A stretch of 64,000 nucleotides of DNA from Pseudomonas protegens (GTDB lineage Bacteria > Pseudomonadota > Gammaproteobacteria > Pseudomonadales > Pseudomonadaceae), in contig NZ_CP031396.1 of the NCBI RefSeq assembly GCF_003363755.1, positions 5,860,501 through 5,924,500 of the forward strand, written 5' to 3'. Position numbers and translations under genes: made by a program. The notes under the pieces are model-generated. The model saw only the letters and a list, made by a program, of their open reading frames with translations, did no database searches and was not told the DNA's origin. Each line of letters starts with the position of its first letter. Within the stretch, counting starts at the first letter, position 1. Below, piece by piece: positions 32,879-41,872 of the stretch.

Positions 32879-33604
32879 ATGATGCAAACCCGCTTTGCGC
32901 GCCTGTTCCTGGTGGCGCTGCTGATGCTTGGCACCACGGCCTGCACTCAGCAGCAAGGGCGCGATATCGCCAAACAGTTTCGTGAAGGCAAGCCTGACGA
33001 ATTCTTCCAGACCAGCGTCGATCGCATGGCCACCATTGGCATGCGCGACAACCTGCAGAGCCTGTACCTGCTGATGGGCAAGCTCTACCTGCGCAATCCC
33101 AGCCAGTGGCGCAAGTCGGGGTTCCCCGACGGCACCACGGCCCAGCGCGAGATCCGCAACGCCATCGAAAAACGCCAGCCACTGCCGGCCCTGGGAGATC
33201 GCCGCGACCTGGCGGCCCTGAGTTATTCCTTGAGCCCGGAGTTTGAGGGGGATCGGGTCGGCGCCTTTATCTATGCCATCGGCAGCATGCTGGTCACCGC
33301 CCACGGCGGGCGGACCGAGTTCTACATGACCGATACCATCGATCCGCAGTTCATCAGCAATGCGGCGCGCAATATTGAAAAAGCCACCTGGCTGCTGAGC
33401 CAGCGCCAGGATGCCAATGGCGTGCTGTTGCTGTTCTCCAACGAGATTTCCGAGGAGGGCAGCAACCTGAGTTTTGCCGTGGAGTTCGGCAAGATTGTGG
33501 CGCGGTTGGATTTGCTGACGCAGATTCTGGATGAGCGCTATCGGCGGGTGGGGTTCAATTATGCGCAGAGTCTGTTGCTGATGAATTTTCTGCCGGTGCA
33601 GTAA
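32879..33604 (+). CDS. Putative lipoprotein of unknown function
   Basis: This 241-aa protein has a signal sequence (MMQTRFARLFLVALLMLGTTAC) ending in a lipobox-like Cys near residue 22, though the -3 position (Thr) is not ideal. The mature part is mixed alpha-helical with a hydrophobic stretch GAFIYAIGSMLVTA near 130. No catalytic motif is evident. It stands alone between the aco terminator and a small immunity-like gene. It is probably anchored in the cell envelope. Confidence 0.75.
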   Translation: MMQTRFARLFLVALLMLGTTACTQQQGRDIAKQFREGKPDEFFQTSVDRMATIGMRDNLQSLYLLMGKLYLRNPSQWRKSGFPDGTTAQREIRNAIEKRQPLPALGDRRDLAALSYSLSPEFEGDRVGAFIYAIGSMLVTAHGGRTEFYMTDTIDPQFISNAARNIEKATWLLSQRQDANGVLLLFSNEISEEGSNLSFAVEFGKIVARLDLLTQILDERYRRVGFNYAQSLLLMNFLPVQ

Positions 33605-33667
33605 GGGGCCGACCATAGCTTTGCAGGCGCTGGTTTTCGCTGCGGACTCACCCCTCAAAAATGACCC

Positions 33668-33943
33668 ATGGATACAGGCATTCAATCGTTGAAAACGCTG
33701 AAAAAATTTACCGTGCATGGCACCGCCGTGGGCAGCGACAGGCGCATTCAACTGGATGAGATTTCGATTCTCGCCGAGCCGGACACGCTCAGGGCGCTGG
33801 GTGAGTTCCTGATCAAGGCTGCAACTGACATGGCGGCCGATGGCCTGGAGCACGTGCACCTGCAAGACGTGATCGAGCACTTCTCGCACCAGGCGCATGT
33901 GGATGTGATTGCCCTCAACCGGGCGCTGATCAAGCCTGCCTGA
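33668..33943 (+). CDS. Imm32-like small protein, copy 1
   Basis: This 91-aa protein begins with a beta-strand-rich segment (LKKFTVHGTAVGS) and is helical after ISILAEPDTLRALGEFLIKAA. It resembles Imm32-type immunity proteins, and a close paralogue is at 36174-36428. A block of about 95 bases encoding the central part is nearly identical between the two copies at DNA level. No cognate toxin is next to it. It is convergent with a DUF6572-like gene, and this convergent pair occurs twice in 3 kb. The family assignment is from memory and moderately sure. Confidence 0.7.
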   Translation: MDTGIQSLKTLKKFTVHGTAVGSDRRIQLDEISILAEPDTLRALGEFLIKAATDMAADGLEHVHLQDVIEHFSHQAHVDVIALNRALIKPA

Positions 33944-33965
33944 GGCAGCGCATTGCTCGGCCTAG

Positions 33966-34322
33966 TTACATGTTGCGAATCCGCTCGTCGGCCCGCAGTT
34001 CGAACTCAAAGCCAATGCCCACGTCATTCAGGGTTTCGGTAACCCGGGCCATGAAGTACTCGGCCTGCTCGGGCAGTTCATACAAGCCTACGACCTGGAT
34101 GATCGGGTACTTGCCATAGGCGCCGGGGATCTCGGTGTAGATCTGGCCACCTTCGATGAAGGCGATGTAGCTGTTGATTTTCTCTTGCAGCAACAGCAGG
34201 TGTTCGCCTTGTTCCGCCTTGCTGCCCCATTCGAGGTGGTCGGTCATCACCAGCAACAGGCTGTCGGGCGGGTCTTTGGGAATTGCCCAGAAATCGATGA
34301 CTTTGGGATTGGTGATGGACAC
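33966..34322 (-). CDS. DUF6572-like protein, copy 1
   Basis: This 118-aa soluble protein starts MSITNPKVIDFWAIPK and has the signature DHLEWGSKAEQGEHLLLLQEKINSYIAFIE (positions ~28-58, landmark only) typical of DUF6572-type proteins, which are common near contact-dependent toxin and immunity loci. It is a paralogue of the gene at 36477-36833. It is convergent with the Imm32-like gene (22-bp gap). Function unknown; a role as a second immunity or accessory protein is an inference from the repeated pairing. Confidence 0.7.
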   Translation of the reverse strand: MSITNPKVIDFWAIPKDPPDSLLLVMTDHLEWGSKAEQGEHLLLLQEKINSYIAFIEGGQIYTEIPGAYGKYPIIQVVGLYELPEQAEYFMARVTETLNDVGIGFEFELRADERIRNM

Positions 34323-34360
34323 GTCTGATCCTTAACGAGGTCGGCTTGCAAGCATTTGAT

Positions 34361-34864
34361 TTACCGGGTCACTGAGCGCCAGGTCACCAGCCCCTCCAGG
34401 CCATGCTCGGACTTCAGGTAGTTGAGTGTGTTCTGTGCCTCGGCCTTTTCTTCGAACGGGCCGGCAAAAAGGTGCGGTGGCTCATCGAGAATGGTGGGTA
34501 TATCGATGAGCCCCATCTGGGCCGCCATGCGCGCAAAGTCTTCATCGGTTTGCGGGCTGATGCGGGCCACCCATCCGCTGCGTTCCCTCAAGGCAATAGG
34601 CTCCACGTCGGCGCCGCAGCGCTTGCATCGTGAGGCGTTGGCCTTGATGTCCTGGCCGCAGGCAGGACAAGGGCGCAGATCTTCATGCACCAGCGCGTCA
34701 ACGCCGGTCTTGGCCAGCCGGGGCATCAACCACAGGGCAAGCAGGGCGACACCCGGAAAGAACAGCCCGATTGCAAACCATCTTGGCCCCGAGCGCCCAC
34801 GTGTACTGGCCGCGTAAGCGGTCATCGCCGTGAGAATGAGCCAGAGGGGGAGCGAGATGCCCAT
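34361..34864 (-). CDS. Membrane-anchored zinc-ribbon protein of unknown function
   Basis: This 167-aa protein has two N-terminal hydrophobic segments (about 3-18 and 28-46) and a zinc ribbon CPACGQDIKANASRCKRCGA (about 66-85). A C-terminal domain includes LFAGPFEEKAEAQNTLNYLKSE, which resembles a SPOR-like or DUF2007-like fold but is not certain. AAGGAG is 7 bases before the ATG at 34864. It lies directly upstream of the DUF6572-like gene on the same strand. Confidence 0.75.
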   Translation of the reverse strand: MGISLPLWLILTAMTAYAASTRGRSGPRWFAIGLFFPGVALLALWLMPRLAKTGVDALVHEDLRPCPACGQDIKANASRCKRCGADVEPIALRERSGWVARISPQTDEDFARMAAQMGLIDIPTILDEPPHLFAGPFEEKAEAQNTLNYLKSEHGLEGLVTWRSVTR

Positions 34865-34996
34865 TGCAACTCCTTGTGTTGAGGTGTGAGTAATGCTCCC
34901 GCTGAACGGGGGGCTGCAAAATATCCGTTCTTTGGCGGCGACGCCATAAACCGTCATGCGAGCGGCCTGGTGTGTGGTAGCGGCTAGTGAGGTCAA

Positions 34997-35235
34997 GCGG
35001 TCGCTCGGTCGGCGCCGCTGCCGTTATCAAACAGGAGCGCCTCTGTGTTGCTGGCGCGCCAGGCCATTGGCTTGCTGTCGAATGATGAGGACAATCACGG
35101 CGCGGGGTGATTCAAGGCCTTTCCCCGGGCGGCTGCCACGAACCACCCGGGTGCACCTTGAGCAAGAGCGGCTAGGCGCGTGCCTGCCGGGATAGCCGAT
35201 CCTGTGCCTACCGTTATTCCCGGAGCCTTTGCCCA
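34997..35235. other. Intergenic region, nothing recognised
   Basis: About 240-370 bp between the divergent zinc-ribbon gene and the AraC-type gene. It should contain both promoters. I see no strong operator, RNA gene or repeat. Confidence 0.4.
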
Positions 35236-36105
35236 GTGCCTGACCTGTCGATCAACGCCGCCTACGCCAAACGCTTCAACGCGGTACTGGCCTACATCAA
35301 TGAGAACCTTGAAGGCGATCTGTCGGTGAAGACGTTGAGCCGGGTGGCGAACTTCTCCGAGTTTCACTTCCATCGGCAATTCACCGCCTTCGTCGGCGTG
35401 CCGGTTGCACGTTATGTGCAACTGATGCGCTTGCGCGGTGCGGCCCATCGCCTGGTGTCCCGGGCGGACTACTCGGTGCTGGAGGCCGCGCTCGGCGCCG
35501 GTTTCGAAAGCCCCGAGGCGTTTTCCAGGGCGTTCAGGCGGGCGTTCGGCATGAGCCCGAGTGCGTTCAGGAAGCAGCCGAACTGGCAGGTCTGGAATGC
35601 GGTATTTGCCATCCCTCATTTTTCCAGGAGCATCATCATGCAGGTACGAATCGTGGACTTTGCCGACATCCGGGTTGCAGCGCTGGAGCACTGTGGGCCT
35701 GCCGAGCTGGTCAATGAAAGCGTGCGCAGGTTCATCGATTGGCGGATGCAGAGCGGACAGTCGCCGGTGGCGTCGAGTCGCAGTTTTGGCATTCCCTTCA
35801 ACAACCCCGATACCACGGCGCCGCAGGAATTCCGCTTTGCCATCTGCGGCGAGATTCATGAGCCGGTGGTGGCCAATGAGGCGGGTATTGGCCAGATGCA
35901 GATTGCCGGTGGCCGCTATGCGGTGGTGCGGCATGTGGGCTCGCCGGATCACATCGGTGAAAGCATCTACCCGATCTACCGCGATTGGTTGCCGGGCAGT
36001 GGCGAGGAACTGCGGGATCAGCCGATGTTCTTTGAATACCTGAGTATTTATCCGCAGACCCCACTGGAGCAGTGGCTGACGGATATTTATGTGCCCTTGC
36101 AGTAG
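35236..36105 (+). CDS. AraC-family regulator with C-terminal GyrI-like effector domain
   Basis: This is a 289-aa protein. The N-terminal AraC helix-turn-helix pair (about 10-112; LSRVANFSEFHFHRQFTAF and LEAALGAGFESPEAFSRAFRRAFG) is followed by a GyrI-like/BacR effector-binding domain (about 130-289) ending in FEYLSIYPQTP...TDIYVPL. This SbmC/Rob-like architecture senses small hydrophobic molecules or drugs. It starts with GTG. It lies between the two Imm32/DUF6572 pairs, so it may be part of the duplicated neighbourhood or have been split from it. Confidence 0.9.
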   Translation: MPDLSINAAYAKRFNAVLAYINENLEGDLSVKTLSRVANFSEFHFHRQFTAFVGVPVARYVQLMRLRGAAHRLVSRADYSVLEAALGAGFESPEAFSRAFRRAFGMSPSAFRKQPNWQVWNAVFAIPHFSRSIIMQVRIVDFADIRVAALEHCGPAELVNESVRRFIDWRMQSGQSPVASSRSFGIPFNNPDTTAPQEFRFAICGEIHEPVVANEAGIGQMQIAGGRYAVVRHVGSPDHIGESIYPIYRDWLPGSGEELRDQPMFFEYLSIYPQTPLEQWLTDIYVPLQ

Positions 36106-36173
36106 TGGGGATGGGGCAAACCTTGCCCATGACCTCGATTTGAGCATGACCTACGGGTACAGGAGTTCGACCT

Positions 36174-36428
36174 TTGGAAACGTTGAAACGCTTTAGCGTT
36201 CAGGGAACCGCGGTGGGCAGTGAGCAGAGCATCCAGCTGGACGAGATCTCGATTCTCGCCGAGCCGGACACGCTCAGGGCGCTGGGTGAGTTCCTGATCA
36301 AGGCTGCAACTGACATGGCGGCCGATGGCCTGGAGCATGTGCACCTGCAAGAGGTGATCGAGGGCTTTTCCCATGAGCGGCATGTGGATTTCATTGCGCT
36401 TAACCGGGCGCTGATCCTGCCGGCATAA
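36174..36428 (+). CDS. Imm32-like small protein, copy 2
   Basis: This 84-aa paralogue of the protein at 33668-33943 differs mainly at both ends; the central stretch ISILAEPDTLRALGEFL and following residues are identical. It starts with TTG, supported by AGGAG 8 bases upstream and by alignment with copy 1. It is convergent with the second DUF6572-like gene, repeating the arrangement 2.5 kb earlier. Confidence 0.7.
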   Translation: METLKRFSVQGTAVGSEQSIQLDEISILAEPDTLRALGEFLIKAATDMAADGLEHVHLQEVIEGFSHERHVDFIALNRALILPA

Positions 36429-36476
36429 GGGGGTGCTGCGCGCTGCTCGACCGAGGGGCAGCGCGCAGCTGGCGGG

Positions 36477-36833
36477 CTACAGGCCAGGAGCCTCTTCGGT
36501 CACTTTCAGCTCGAAATCAAAGCCAATGCCGCGCTCGTTGAGGAGCTCGCCAATGCGTTTGAAAAACCAATCGACCTGCTCGGGCAGCTCGTGCAAACCC
36601 AGGACCCGGATCATCAGCTGCTTGCCGCGGGCATCGGGAATTTCGCTGTAGATCTCCTCACTTTCGATAAAGGTGATGTAGGTGTTGATCTTCTCCTGCA
36701 GCAGGAGCAGGTGCTCGCTGTGCGCCGCTTCGTCACCCCATTCGAGAGGGTCGACCATGATCAACAGCAGGCTGTCGGGCGCGGATTTGGGGATTGCCCA
36801 GATATCGATGACTGTTGGGTTGGTGATGGACAT
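36477..36833 (-). CDS. DUF6572-like protein, copy 2
   Basis: This 118-aa protein is the same length as its paralogue at 33966-34322 and aligns without gaps over most of it (MSITNPTVIDIWAIPK; HLLLLQEKINTYITFIES), but it is much more diverged at the DNA level than the two Imm32-like genes are. The C-terminal third differs most. Function unknown; see copy 1 for the reasoning. Confidence 0.7.
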   Translation of the reverse strand: MSITNPTVIDIWAIPKSAPDSLLLIMVDPLEWGDEAAHSEHLLLLQEKINTYITFIESEEIYSEIPDARGKQLMIRVLGLHELPEQVDWFFKRIGELLNERGIGFDFELKVTEEAPGL

Positions 36834-37300
36834 GGCTGATCCTTCAGGCGGTTGAGGGCGGCATTGTATGCCGTAGCGGCTGGATTCTTCAGTGGGCAGT
36901 CGGTGTTTGCCCCGTTCAGGCGCAACCTGGCCGAGCGGTTTTCAAGAGCGGTCGGATCGACGGCAGTGACAAAATGCCATCATCTGCTATGGCTTGTTAG
37001 GCCCCCCGGTGGATAGACGCCGGGCTCCAGGTGCCATTGCCCCGAAGCATCGAGACGGCGCGGGCCGCGTTATTCGACTTAACTGATGCTCACCCGCCCG
37101 GGAGGCGGTTCATGGGCGCAGGAGGACGGAGTGTGGCCTGCAATCCCGACAGGCCTGGATTGACCCGAGTGAGTATCGACGTTGCCGTGCCGGGTGGGCC
37201 GCTACCCCAGTCGTCGGCTTGTTTACAGCTCTCTGACACTCAGTCGATAGCGTGGAATGACAGCAGTGAAGTACCGACCATTCTATTAGAGAGATAAAAA
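36834..37300. other. Intergenic region upstream of chemoreceptor gene
   Basis: About 470 bp. It contains the promoter of the chemoreceptor gene and of the divergent DUF6572-like gene. Several short GC-rich inverted repeats occur (for example around 37000-37110), but I cannot assign an RNA gene. A plus-strand 88-codon frame here has poor codon character and no good ribosome-binding site. Confidence 0.4.
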
Positions 37301-38926
37301 ATGAACGTCAGGACAATGAATCTTGCTCCAAGGTCTGCCGCCTTTTTCTCGCTCATTGTCCTGGTGGTGTTTGCCCTGGGCATTGTCGCGGTGCTGCAAA
37401 TGGGCAAGCTGCGAGACGCGGAACAGGATGTGGAGACCAACTGGATGGCCAGCATCCGCGAGATCGGCAAGATGAAGACCGGCATCTTGCGCCTGCGCCT
37501 GGAAAGCATCCGCATCACCGTGACCACCGACGAACAACAACGCCAGACCCGCATCGCCTCCTTGAGCGGTTACCGAAGCGCCCTGCAGAACACCATCAGC
37601 CAGTACGTCCCCCTGATCACCGGGCCGGCGGAGCGTGAGCTGTACCAGGCGGTGGCGACCGATGTGCAGGCTTACTTCAAGCTGATGGACGAGCTGGAGC
37701 CGCTGCTGCGCAGCGGTGACAACGCCGCGGCCATCACCTTGATCAACACCCGCATCAGCCCCATGACCAACGCCATGCAGGAGAAGATGGACAAGCTCTC
37801 GGACTTCAATGACGAGGGCGCCAGGCAGGCGGGGATCACCGCTTCGTCGGTGTACAACAGCGGCCTGACGCTGGTGCTGGTGTTGATGGGGGTGACGGTG
37901 GTGCTCACCGTGGTGCTGGCCACCGTGCTGACCCGCAGCATCACCGCGCCCATCGGCGATGCCCTGGCGGTGGCCGAGCGCATCGCCGGCAGCGACCTGT
38001 CCCGGGAGATCGGGGTCAATGGCCGCGATGAAGCCGGTCGCCTGCTGGCCGCCCTGGCCAAGATGCAGAGCAACCTGCGGGAAACCATCGCCCACATCGC
38101 CGACTCTTCGACCCAACTGGCCTCGGCCTCGGAAGAAATGACCGCGGTGACCGAAGACGCCAGCCGCGGGCTGGTGCGGCAGAACGACGAAGTCAGCCAG
38201 GCAGCCACCGCGGTGACTGAAATGAGCGCCGCGGTGGACGAGGTGGCACGCAACGCCGAAGCGGCCGCGCAGTCGTCCCGCGAGTCCATGGAGTTCACCC
38301 GCTCCGGCATCGAGAACGTGGCCCAGACCCTGAAGGCCATCGAAGGCCTGGCCGGCAACGTGGCCAGCACCGGCGAGCAGGTCAAGGCGCTGTCCGGCAG
38401 GGCCCAGGACATCAGCAAAGTGGTGGAAGTGATTCGCGCGATCGCCGAGCAGACCAACCTGCTGGCCCTCAACGCCGCCATCGAAGCCGCCCGCGCCGGT
38501 GAGCAGGGCCGGGGCTTTGCGGTGGTGGCTGATGAAGTGCGGGCCCTGGCCCACCGCACCCAGCAGTCGACCCAGGAAATCGAGCAGATGATCAGCGCGA
38601 TCCAGGCCGATTCGACCCAGGCGGTGAGTGCCATGAACGTCAGCGCGGAGATGGCCAACAGCTCGATTTCGGTGGCGCAGAACGCCGATGTGTCGCTCAA
38701 GCAGATTGCCCAGGCGATCACCCAGATCAATGAGCGCAACCTGCTGATTGCCACCGCCTCGGAAGAACAGGCCCAGGTGGCCCGCGAGGCGGACCAGAAC
38801 CTGACCAGCATTCGCGAGCTGTCGATCCAGAGCTCGGCGGGGGCCAGCCAGACGGCCAGTGCCTGTGGGGAGATGGCCAATCTGGCGATTGAGCTGAATC
38901 GGTTGGTGGCACGGTTCAAGGTTTGA
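37301..38926 (+). CDS. Methyl-accepting chemotaxis protein
   Basis: This 541-aa chemoreceptor has transmembrane segment 1 at about 12-34, a periplasmic four-helix-bundle ligand domain (about 35-185; 4HB_MCP type, with conserved-looking RLRLESIRI), transmembrane segment 2 at about 187-210, a HAMP domain (~212-265), and a long signalling coiled coil. Its tip carries the hairpin ...RVIRAIAEQTNLLALNAAIEAARAGEQGRGFAVVADEVRALA, centred near residues 380-420. There is no C-terminal pentapeptide. It would sense an extracellular small molecule and signal to CheA. The start follows an AGAGAG-type site. Monocistronic. Confidence 0.94.
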   Translation: MNVRTMNLAPRSAAFFSLIVLVVFALGIVAVLQMGKLRDAEQDVETNWMASIREIGKMKTGILRLRLESIRITVTTDEQQRQTRIASLSGYRSALQNTISQYVPLITGPAERELYQAVATDVQAYFKLMDELEPLLRSGDNAAAITLINTRISPMTNAMQEKMDKLSDFNDEGARQAGITASSVYNSGLTLVLVLMGVTVVLTVVLATVLTRSITAPIGDALAVAERIAGSDLSREIGVNGRDEAGRLLAALAKMQSNLRETIAHIADSSTQLASASEEMTAVTEDASRGLVRQNDEVSQAATAVTEMSAAVDEVARNAEAAAQSSRESMEFTRSGIENVAQTLKAIEGLAGNVASTGEQVKALSGRAQDISKVVEVIRAIAEQTNLLALNAAIEAARAGEQGRGFAVVADEVRALAHRTQQSTQEIEQMISAIQADSTQAVSAMNVSAEMANSSISVAQNADVSLKQIAQAITQINERNLLIATASEEQAQVAREADQNLTSIRELSIQSSAGASQTASACGEMANLAIELNRLVARFKV

Positions 38927-38989
38927 GCGCAGTTTTTTGCCCTACGCTGGTCTGGTTCCTTCGTAGGAGCTGGCTTGCTAGCGAAGCTC

Positions 38990-39505
38990 TTCAATGAGGG
39001 CGCGGGGCGGGGGACATATCCGTTGCTGCGGTCAGGGCCGCTGGCGGTTTCGCTCTTACAGCGACTCACTTTTGAACAGCGCAAAAGCAAGCAGTTTCCT
39101 TATGGCCCTGACCGTCGAAACCTGTAGCCGCTGTCGAGCGCAGCGAGGCTGCGCACGAGGACGCAGTCCTCGCCAAACCTGCCGATGCTTTTCACCTGGC
39201 TGCATAGGGTTCTGCGTACATATCCGTTGCAGCGGTTACGGCCACTTAGGGTTTCGCTCTTACAGCGAGTCACTTTGGAAAAGCCGGAATGCCGGCCCAG
39301 CCCAAAGTCACCAAAGGGCTCCTGCCCCTCCACTCGGTGCCTCGCATAGCGAGGCATGCCCTCTCTCCGGCATTGATCCGTGGGCCGCCGCCACCGGCCG
39401 TCCCTGTCCGGCTGGCGGCTAACCCGGCGTCCTGCCGGGTTACCCACGGCTCACTGCCTGCGTTCGGCCATCGTGTCTAAAGGGGCAGGAAGATCAAAAG
39501 CCAGA
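38990..39505 (+). repeat. Long intergenic repeat family, copy 3
   Basis: It contains two partial heads ('acatatccgttgctgcgg' at 39013 and 'gtacatatccgttgcagcgg' at 39216), an inserted 'tgtagccgctgtcgagcgcagcg' block (39122-39200) that is nearly identical to 53966-54045, and the usual tail 'ggggcaggaagatcaaaagcc'. It fills most of the 700 bp between the chemoreceptor and hicB. Frames inside are not considered genes. Confidence 0.75.
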
Positions 39506-39626
39506 GCCAAAACCAAAACCAAAACCAGGGCCGGATCAACTCAACATCTGACGGCGGCCGGCCTGAGGGCGACTCTCCAACCTGACGGCGTTCTGCATTG
39601 GCCCTGTTCCCCGCTTGAGCCGGTGT

Positions 39627-40028
39627 TTAGCGCCCGAGCTTTTCCATTGCCGCATCGGCCAGGAAGGACGAGCGGCTCTTGATGTTGTGCTCGCGGACAA
39701 AGCGGTCGATCTGCTGAATCACATACCCCGGCAAGGTCACGTTGACCTTCTCGGTCTTGCCCAGGTAAGGCGTGATGTCGATCTCCAGCAGGCCCCAGCC
39801 CATGCCCGCGAAATCGGGGTGGGTGCGGTGTTTGCTGGTGGGTGAGGGCAGGGGAATGGCCTGCCCGGCTCGGGCCCGTTCTTCGAGCATAACGTGGGCA
39901 ATCTCGATGGCCGCGCTATAGGCGGTTTCGAAGGTGTCGCCCGCGGTGACGGCGCCGGGGATGTCGGGAATCTGGATGCCGGTGGCGGTGTGTTCGTCGC
40001 CCCACTCGATGCAGATGGGATATTGCAC
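39627..40028 (-). CDS. hicB: HicB antitoxin
   Basis: This is a 133-aa HicB-type antitoxin. The partial-RNase-H-like N-terminal domain (YPICIEWGDEHTATGIQIPDIPG, residues 2-24 region; then DTFETAYSAA) is followed by a C-terminal ribbon-helix-helix-like segment (KVNVTLPGYVIQQIDRFVREHN) that would bind its own promoter. The GTG at 40028 has AGGAA 6 bases upstream. It lies 38 bp downstream of hicA. A truncated second copy of its 3' half is at 50704-50895, on the other side of the low-GC gene cluster. Confidence 0.88.
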   Translation of the reverse strand: MQYPICIEWGDEHTATGIQIPDIPGAVTAGDTFETAYSAAIEIAHVMLEERARAGQAIPLPSPTSKHRTHPDFAGMGWGLLEIDITPYLGKTEKVNVTLPGYVIQQIDRFVREHNIKSRSSFLADAAMEKLGR

Positions 40029-40066
40029 GGGGATTTCCTCAATACAGGTGCGAAGAATGATGGGAG

Positions 40067-40249
40067 CTAAAGCAGCCCGGCCAGTTTCCTGATGGCCCTG
40101 ACCGTTCCCCGGGGCAGATCCTTCTTCGGGTGAGGCACTGGAACGGTGTGTGGCCTGTAGGGATGCTGGAACAGATGATGGCTGCCAGTGACTCGCTCCA
40201 GCACCCATCCCGCGGCTTCAAGCTCCTTGATCAACTGTCTGCTTTGCAC
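40067..40249 (-). CDS. hicA: HicA mRNA interferase toxin
   Basis: This is a 60-aa HicA toxin with a dsRBD-like fold, opening MQSRQLIKELEAAGW and carrying the catalytic His in GSHHLFQHP (~24) and the TVPVPHPKKDLPRGT segment. GTG 40249 is preferred over ATG 40255 because AAGGAG is then 6 bases upstream and the start matches the usual HicA M-x-S-R-E-L-I pattern. It is first in the hicAB operon. It would cleave mRNA when HicB is depleted. Confidence 0.88.
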   Translation of the reverse strand: MQSRQLIKELEAAGWVLERVTGSHHLFQHPYRPHTVPVPHPKKDLPRGTVRAIRKLAGLL

Positions 40250-40518
40250 CTCCATCTCCTTGTCGGGGTGAGAGGCGCTTTATAACTCCAGGCGCATGAT
40301 AACGCAGGTTGAATTGTGTGTCTGGAGTTATGTATCAAGGGGTGTCGTTCAGCAGGGGCCGGTGTGCTGGGCGGTCCCAGGCAACATGAAAGTGCCCTCG
40401 GTTTTTCATGGACGTGCCATTGCCGCCACTGCACTATGGCCGCGGATTTTCAGTCACCCATCTCCCTCGTCGAAGGCCGATCCATCGGCGGGTTCATGCC
40501 AAGGAAGTCATCAGATCC

Positions 40519-41064
40519 ATGACCGTCAGCGAACTGCTTGCCGCCATTCGTAAACCCTATGTTGAAACCCTGGCGCGTGTTGCCGCAGAAGGGGCGGCGC
40601 ATGTCGAGCCCGCGTACCGCAACAGCGATGGTTCGCTGGCGGTTGAAGGGGCCATGGGCACGCCTTGTCGGGTGGATGTGATCGCGGCCGAGAGCGGGGA
40701 GCCGGTGCAGGTCGATGCCGAAGCCGAGCTGGGTTTTGAGCCTGTGAGGTTTGCGATCGAGCAGATGGCGGTGGGGATCTCGCCCTTTGGCTGGGACTGG
40801 TTGCCGCTGGAGGTGCGGGGGTTGAGCCTGGAACAGGCCTCTGAGGTTATTCGGGCGTGGTTCTTTGAGTGGTTCGATGGCGAAGATGAGAACCGGCCGA
40901 CCGAAGAAGGGCTGCAAGGGGTGCTGCACTTTGTGTCGGACCCGGAGGCCACGGAGGAGGGGTACAGGGTCAAGATTGATCTGGGGTCGGCCCCTGGAGA
41001 AGCGGTGGAGGGGTTGTTGTTTGCGTTGGCGGATGCTGGCGCCAGCGGAGCTTTCCTCGGGTAA
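40519..41064 (+). CDS. Hypothetical protein, acidic, soluble
   Basis: This 181-aa protein is rich in Glu and Asp, with no signal peptide or membrane segment. Landmarks are MAVGISPFGWDWLPLEV and IRAWFFEWFDGEDEN. The fold looks like small alpha-beta immunity-type proteins, but I cannot name a family. The ATG at 40519 is chosen by protein character; the frame is open further upstream with Arg/His-rich translation that looks non-coding. It is divergent from hicA and lies just outside the truncated lipoprotein copy. Confidence 0.6.
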   Translation: MTVSELLAAIRKPYVETLARVAAEGAAHVEPAYRNSDGSLAVEGAMGTPCRVDVIAAESGEPVQVDAEAELGFEPVRFAIEQMAVGISPFGWDWLPLEVRGLSLEQASEVIRAWFFEWFDGEDENRPTEEGLQGVLHFVSDPEATEEGYRVKIDLGSAPGEAVEGLLFALADAGASGAFLG

Positions 41065-41080
41065 AGAAGGTCGACCTTCT

Positions 41081-41193
41081 GTAGCCGCTACCACAGGCTG
41101 CGAACGTCTCCGAAGGAGACGCCAAACCTGGCGCCACAACCCACCTGATGTACTGCGCCCCCGACCTCAGGCGCAGCCTGCGGCAGCGGCTAC
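41081..41193. repeat. TGTAGCCGCT...CAGCGGCTACA hairpin repeat, single copy
   Basis: Same family as the tandem array at 24.5-25.1 kb. It is shorter (about 113 bp), with inverted ends TGTAGCCGCTACCACAGGCTGCG and CGCAGCCTGCGGCAGCGGCTACA. It lies between the hypothetical gene and the truncated lipoprotein copy. Confidence 0.7.
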
Positions 41194-41215
41194 AAGAGAC
41201 GGGGGCATATCCATT

Positions 41216-41872
41216 TCAACGTTGCCAGCAGGCCGCGAAACGCTTGCACACCTCAAAGCGCTGATCCAGATCGGCCATGCGTGCCTGATGTGCGCTCAGT
41301 GTTTCCTTCAGCAGTGCTTGCTGGGCTCGGTAGTAGTACTCCAGCATTTCATTATTGGTCGACATCGCCTTGCTACGGTCGGCCGCTTCGCTGTTGGGCA
41401 AAAGTTCCTTGATCGCCGGGGTGTCGAGCAGGCCCAGACGGTTGGTGTAGTAATCCTTGTACAACTGCAATGAACGGGCCTTGGTGCCCCTCATCTCATT
41501 GGAGAACTGCTCCAGGTTCTGCTGATATTCAGTCCAATAGGCATCGGGCAGGCTGAAGTCGAGGCGCTGTTTGCGTTCCGCTATGGATTTGTCGAGCAGT
41601 GTTTTCTGGACCGAAGGGGAATCCTCGGCGTCGGGCTGCATTTTCGCGATGACACTCGCGTCGACGATCTGCGCGATCAGCGCTGCACGCTCCGCTGACT
41701 GCGGTTGTGCTTCGGTGGGCTTGGGGAAAATAGGGTTGTGGCCGGCGCAGGCGGGCAGGCCTTTGTTGGTCAGCACGATCGGCGAACGCACAGTCTTGCC
41801 ATCGATCTGGCGCAGACGGCTAAGGGTGACTTGGCAAGTGCGACTTACTTGGCGGAAGTCCGCTTCGTATCC
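41216..41872 (-). pseudogene. Truncated copy of the lipoprotein gene at 52026-53066
   Basis: About 656 bp, nearly identical at DNA level to 52026-52680, covering the C-terminal ~218 codons. The signal peptide, lipobox and first ~125 residues are missing; similarity stops sharply at about 41872, where the sequence changes to unrelated DNA leading into the low-GC operon. Only a handful of substitutions separate the copies, and the frame is still open, so the duplication is recent. An internal ATG could give a 191-aa product, but without export it would be misplaced. Confidence 0.85.

Noticed and set aside
37031..37297. 88-codon frame upstream of the chemoreceptor
   Set aside because: No good ribosome-binding site, no recognisable features, and it would run into the chemoreceptor leader.
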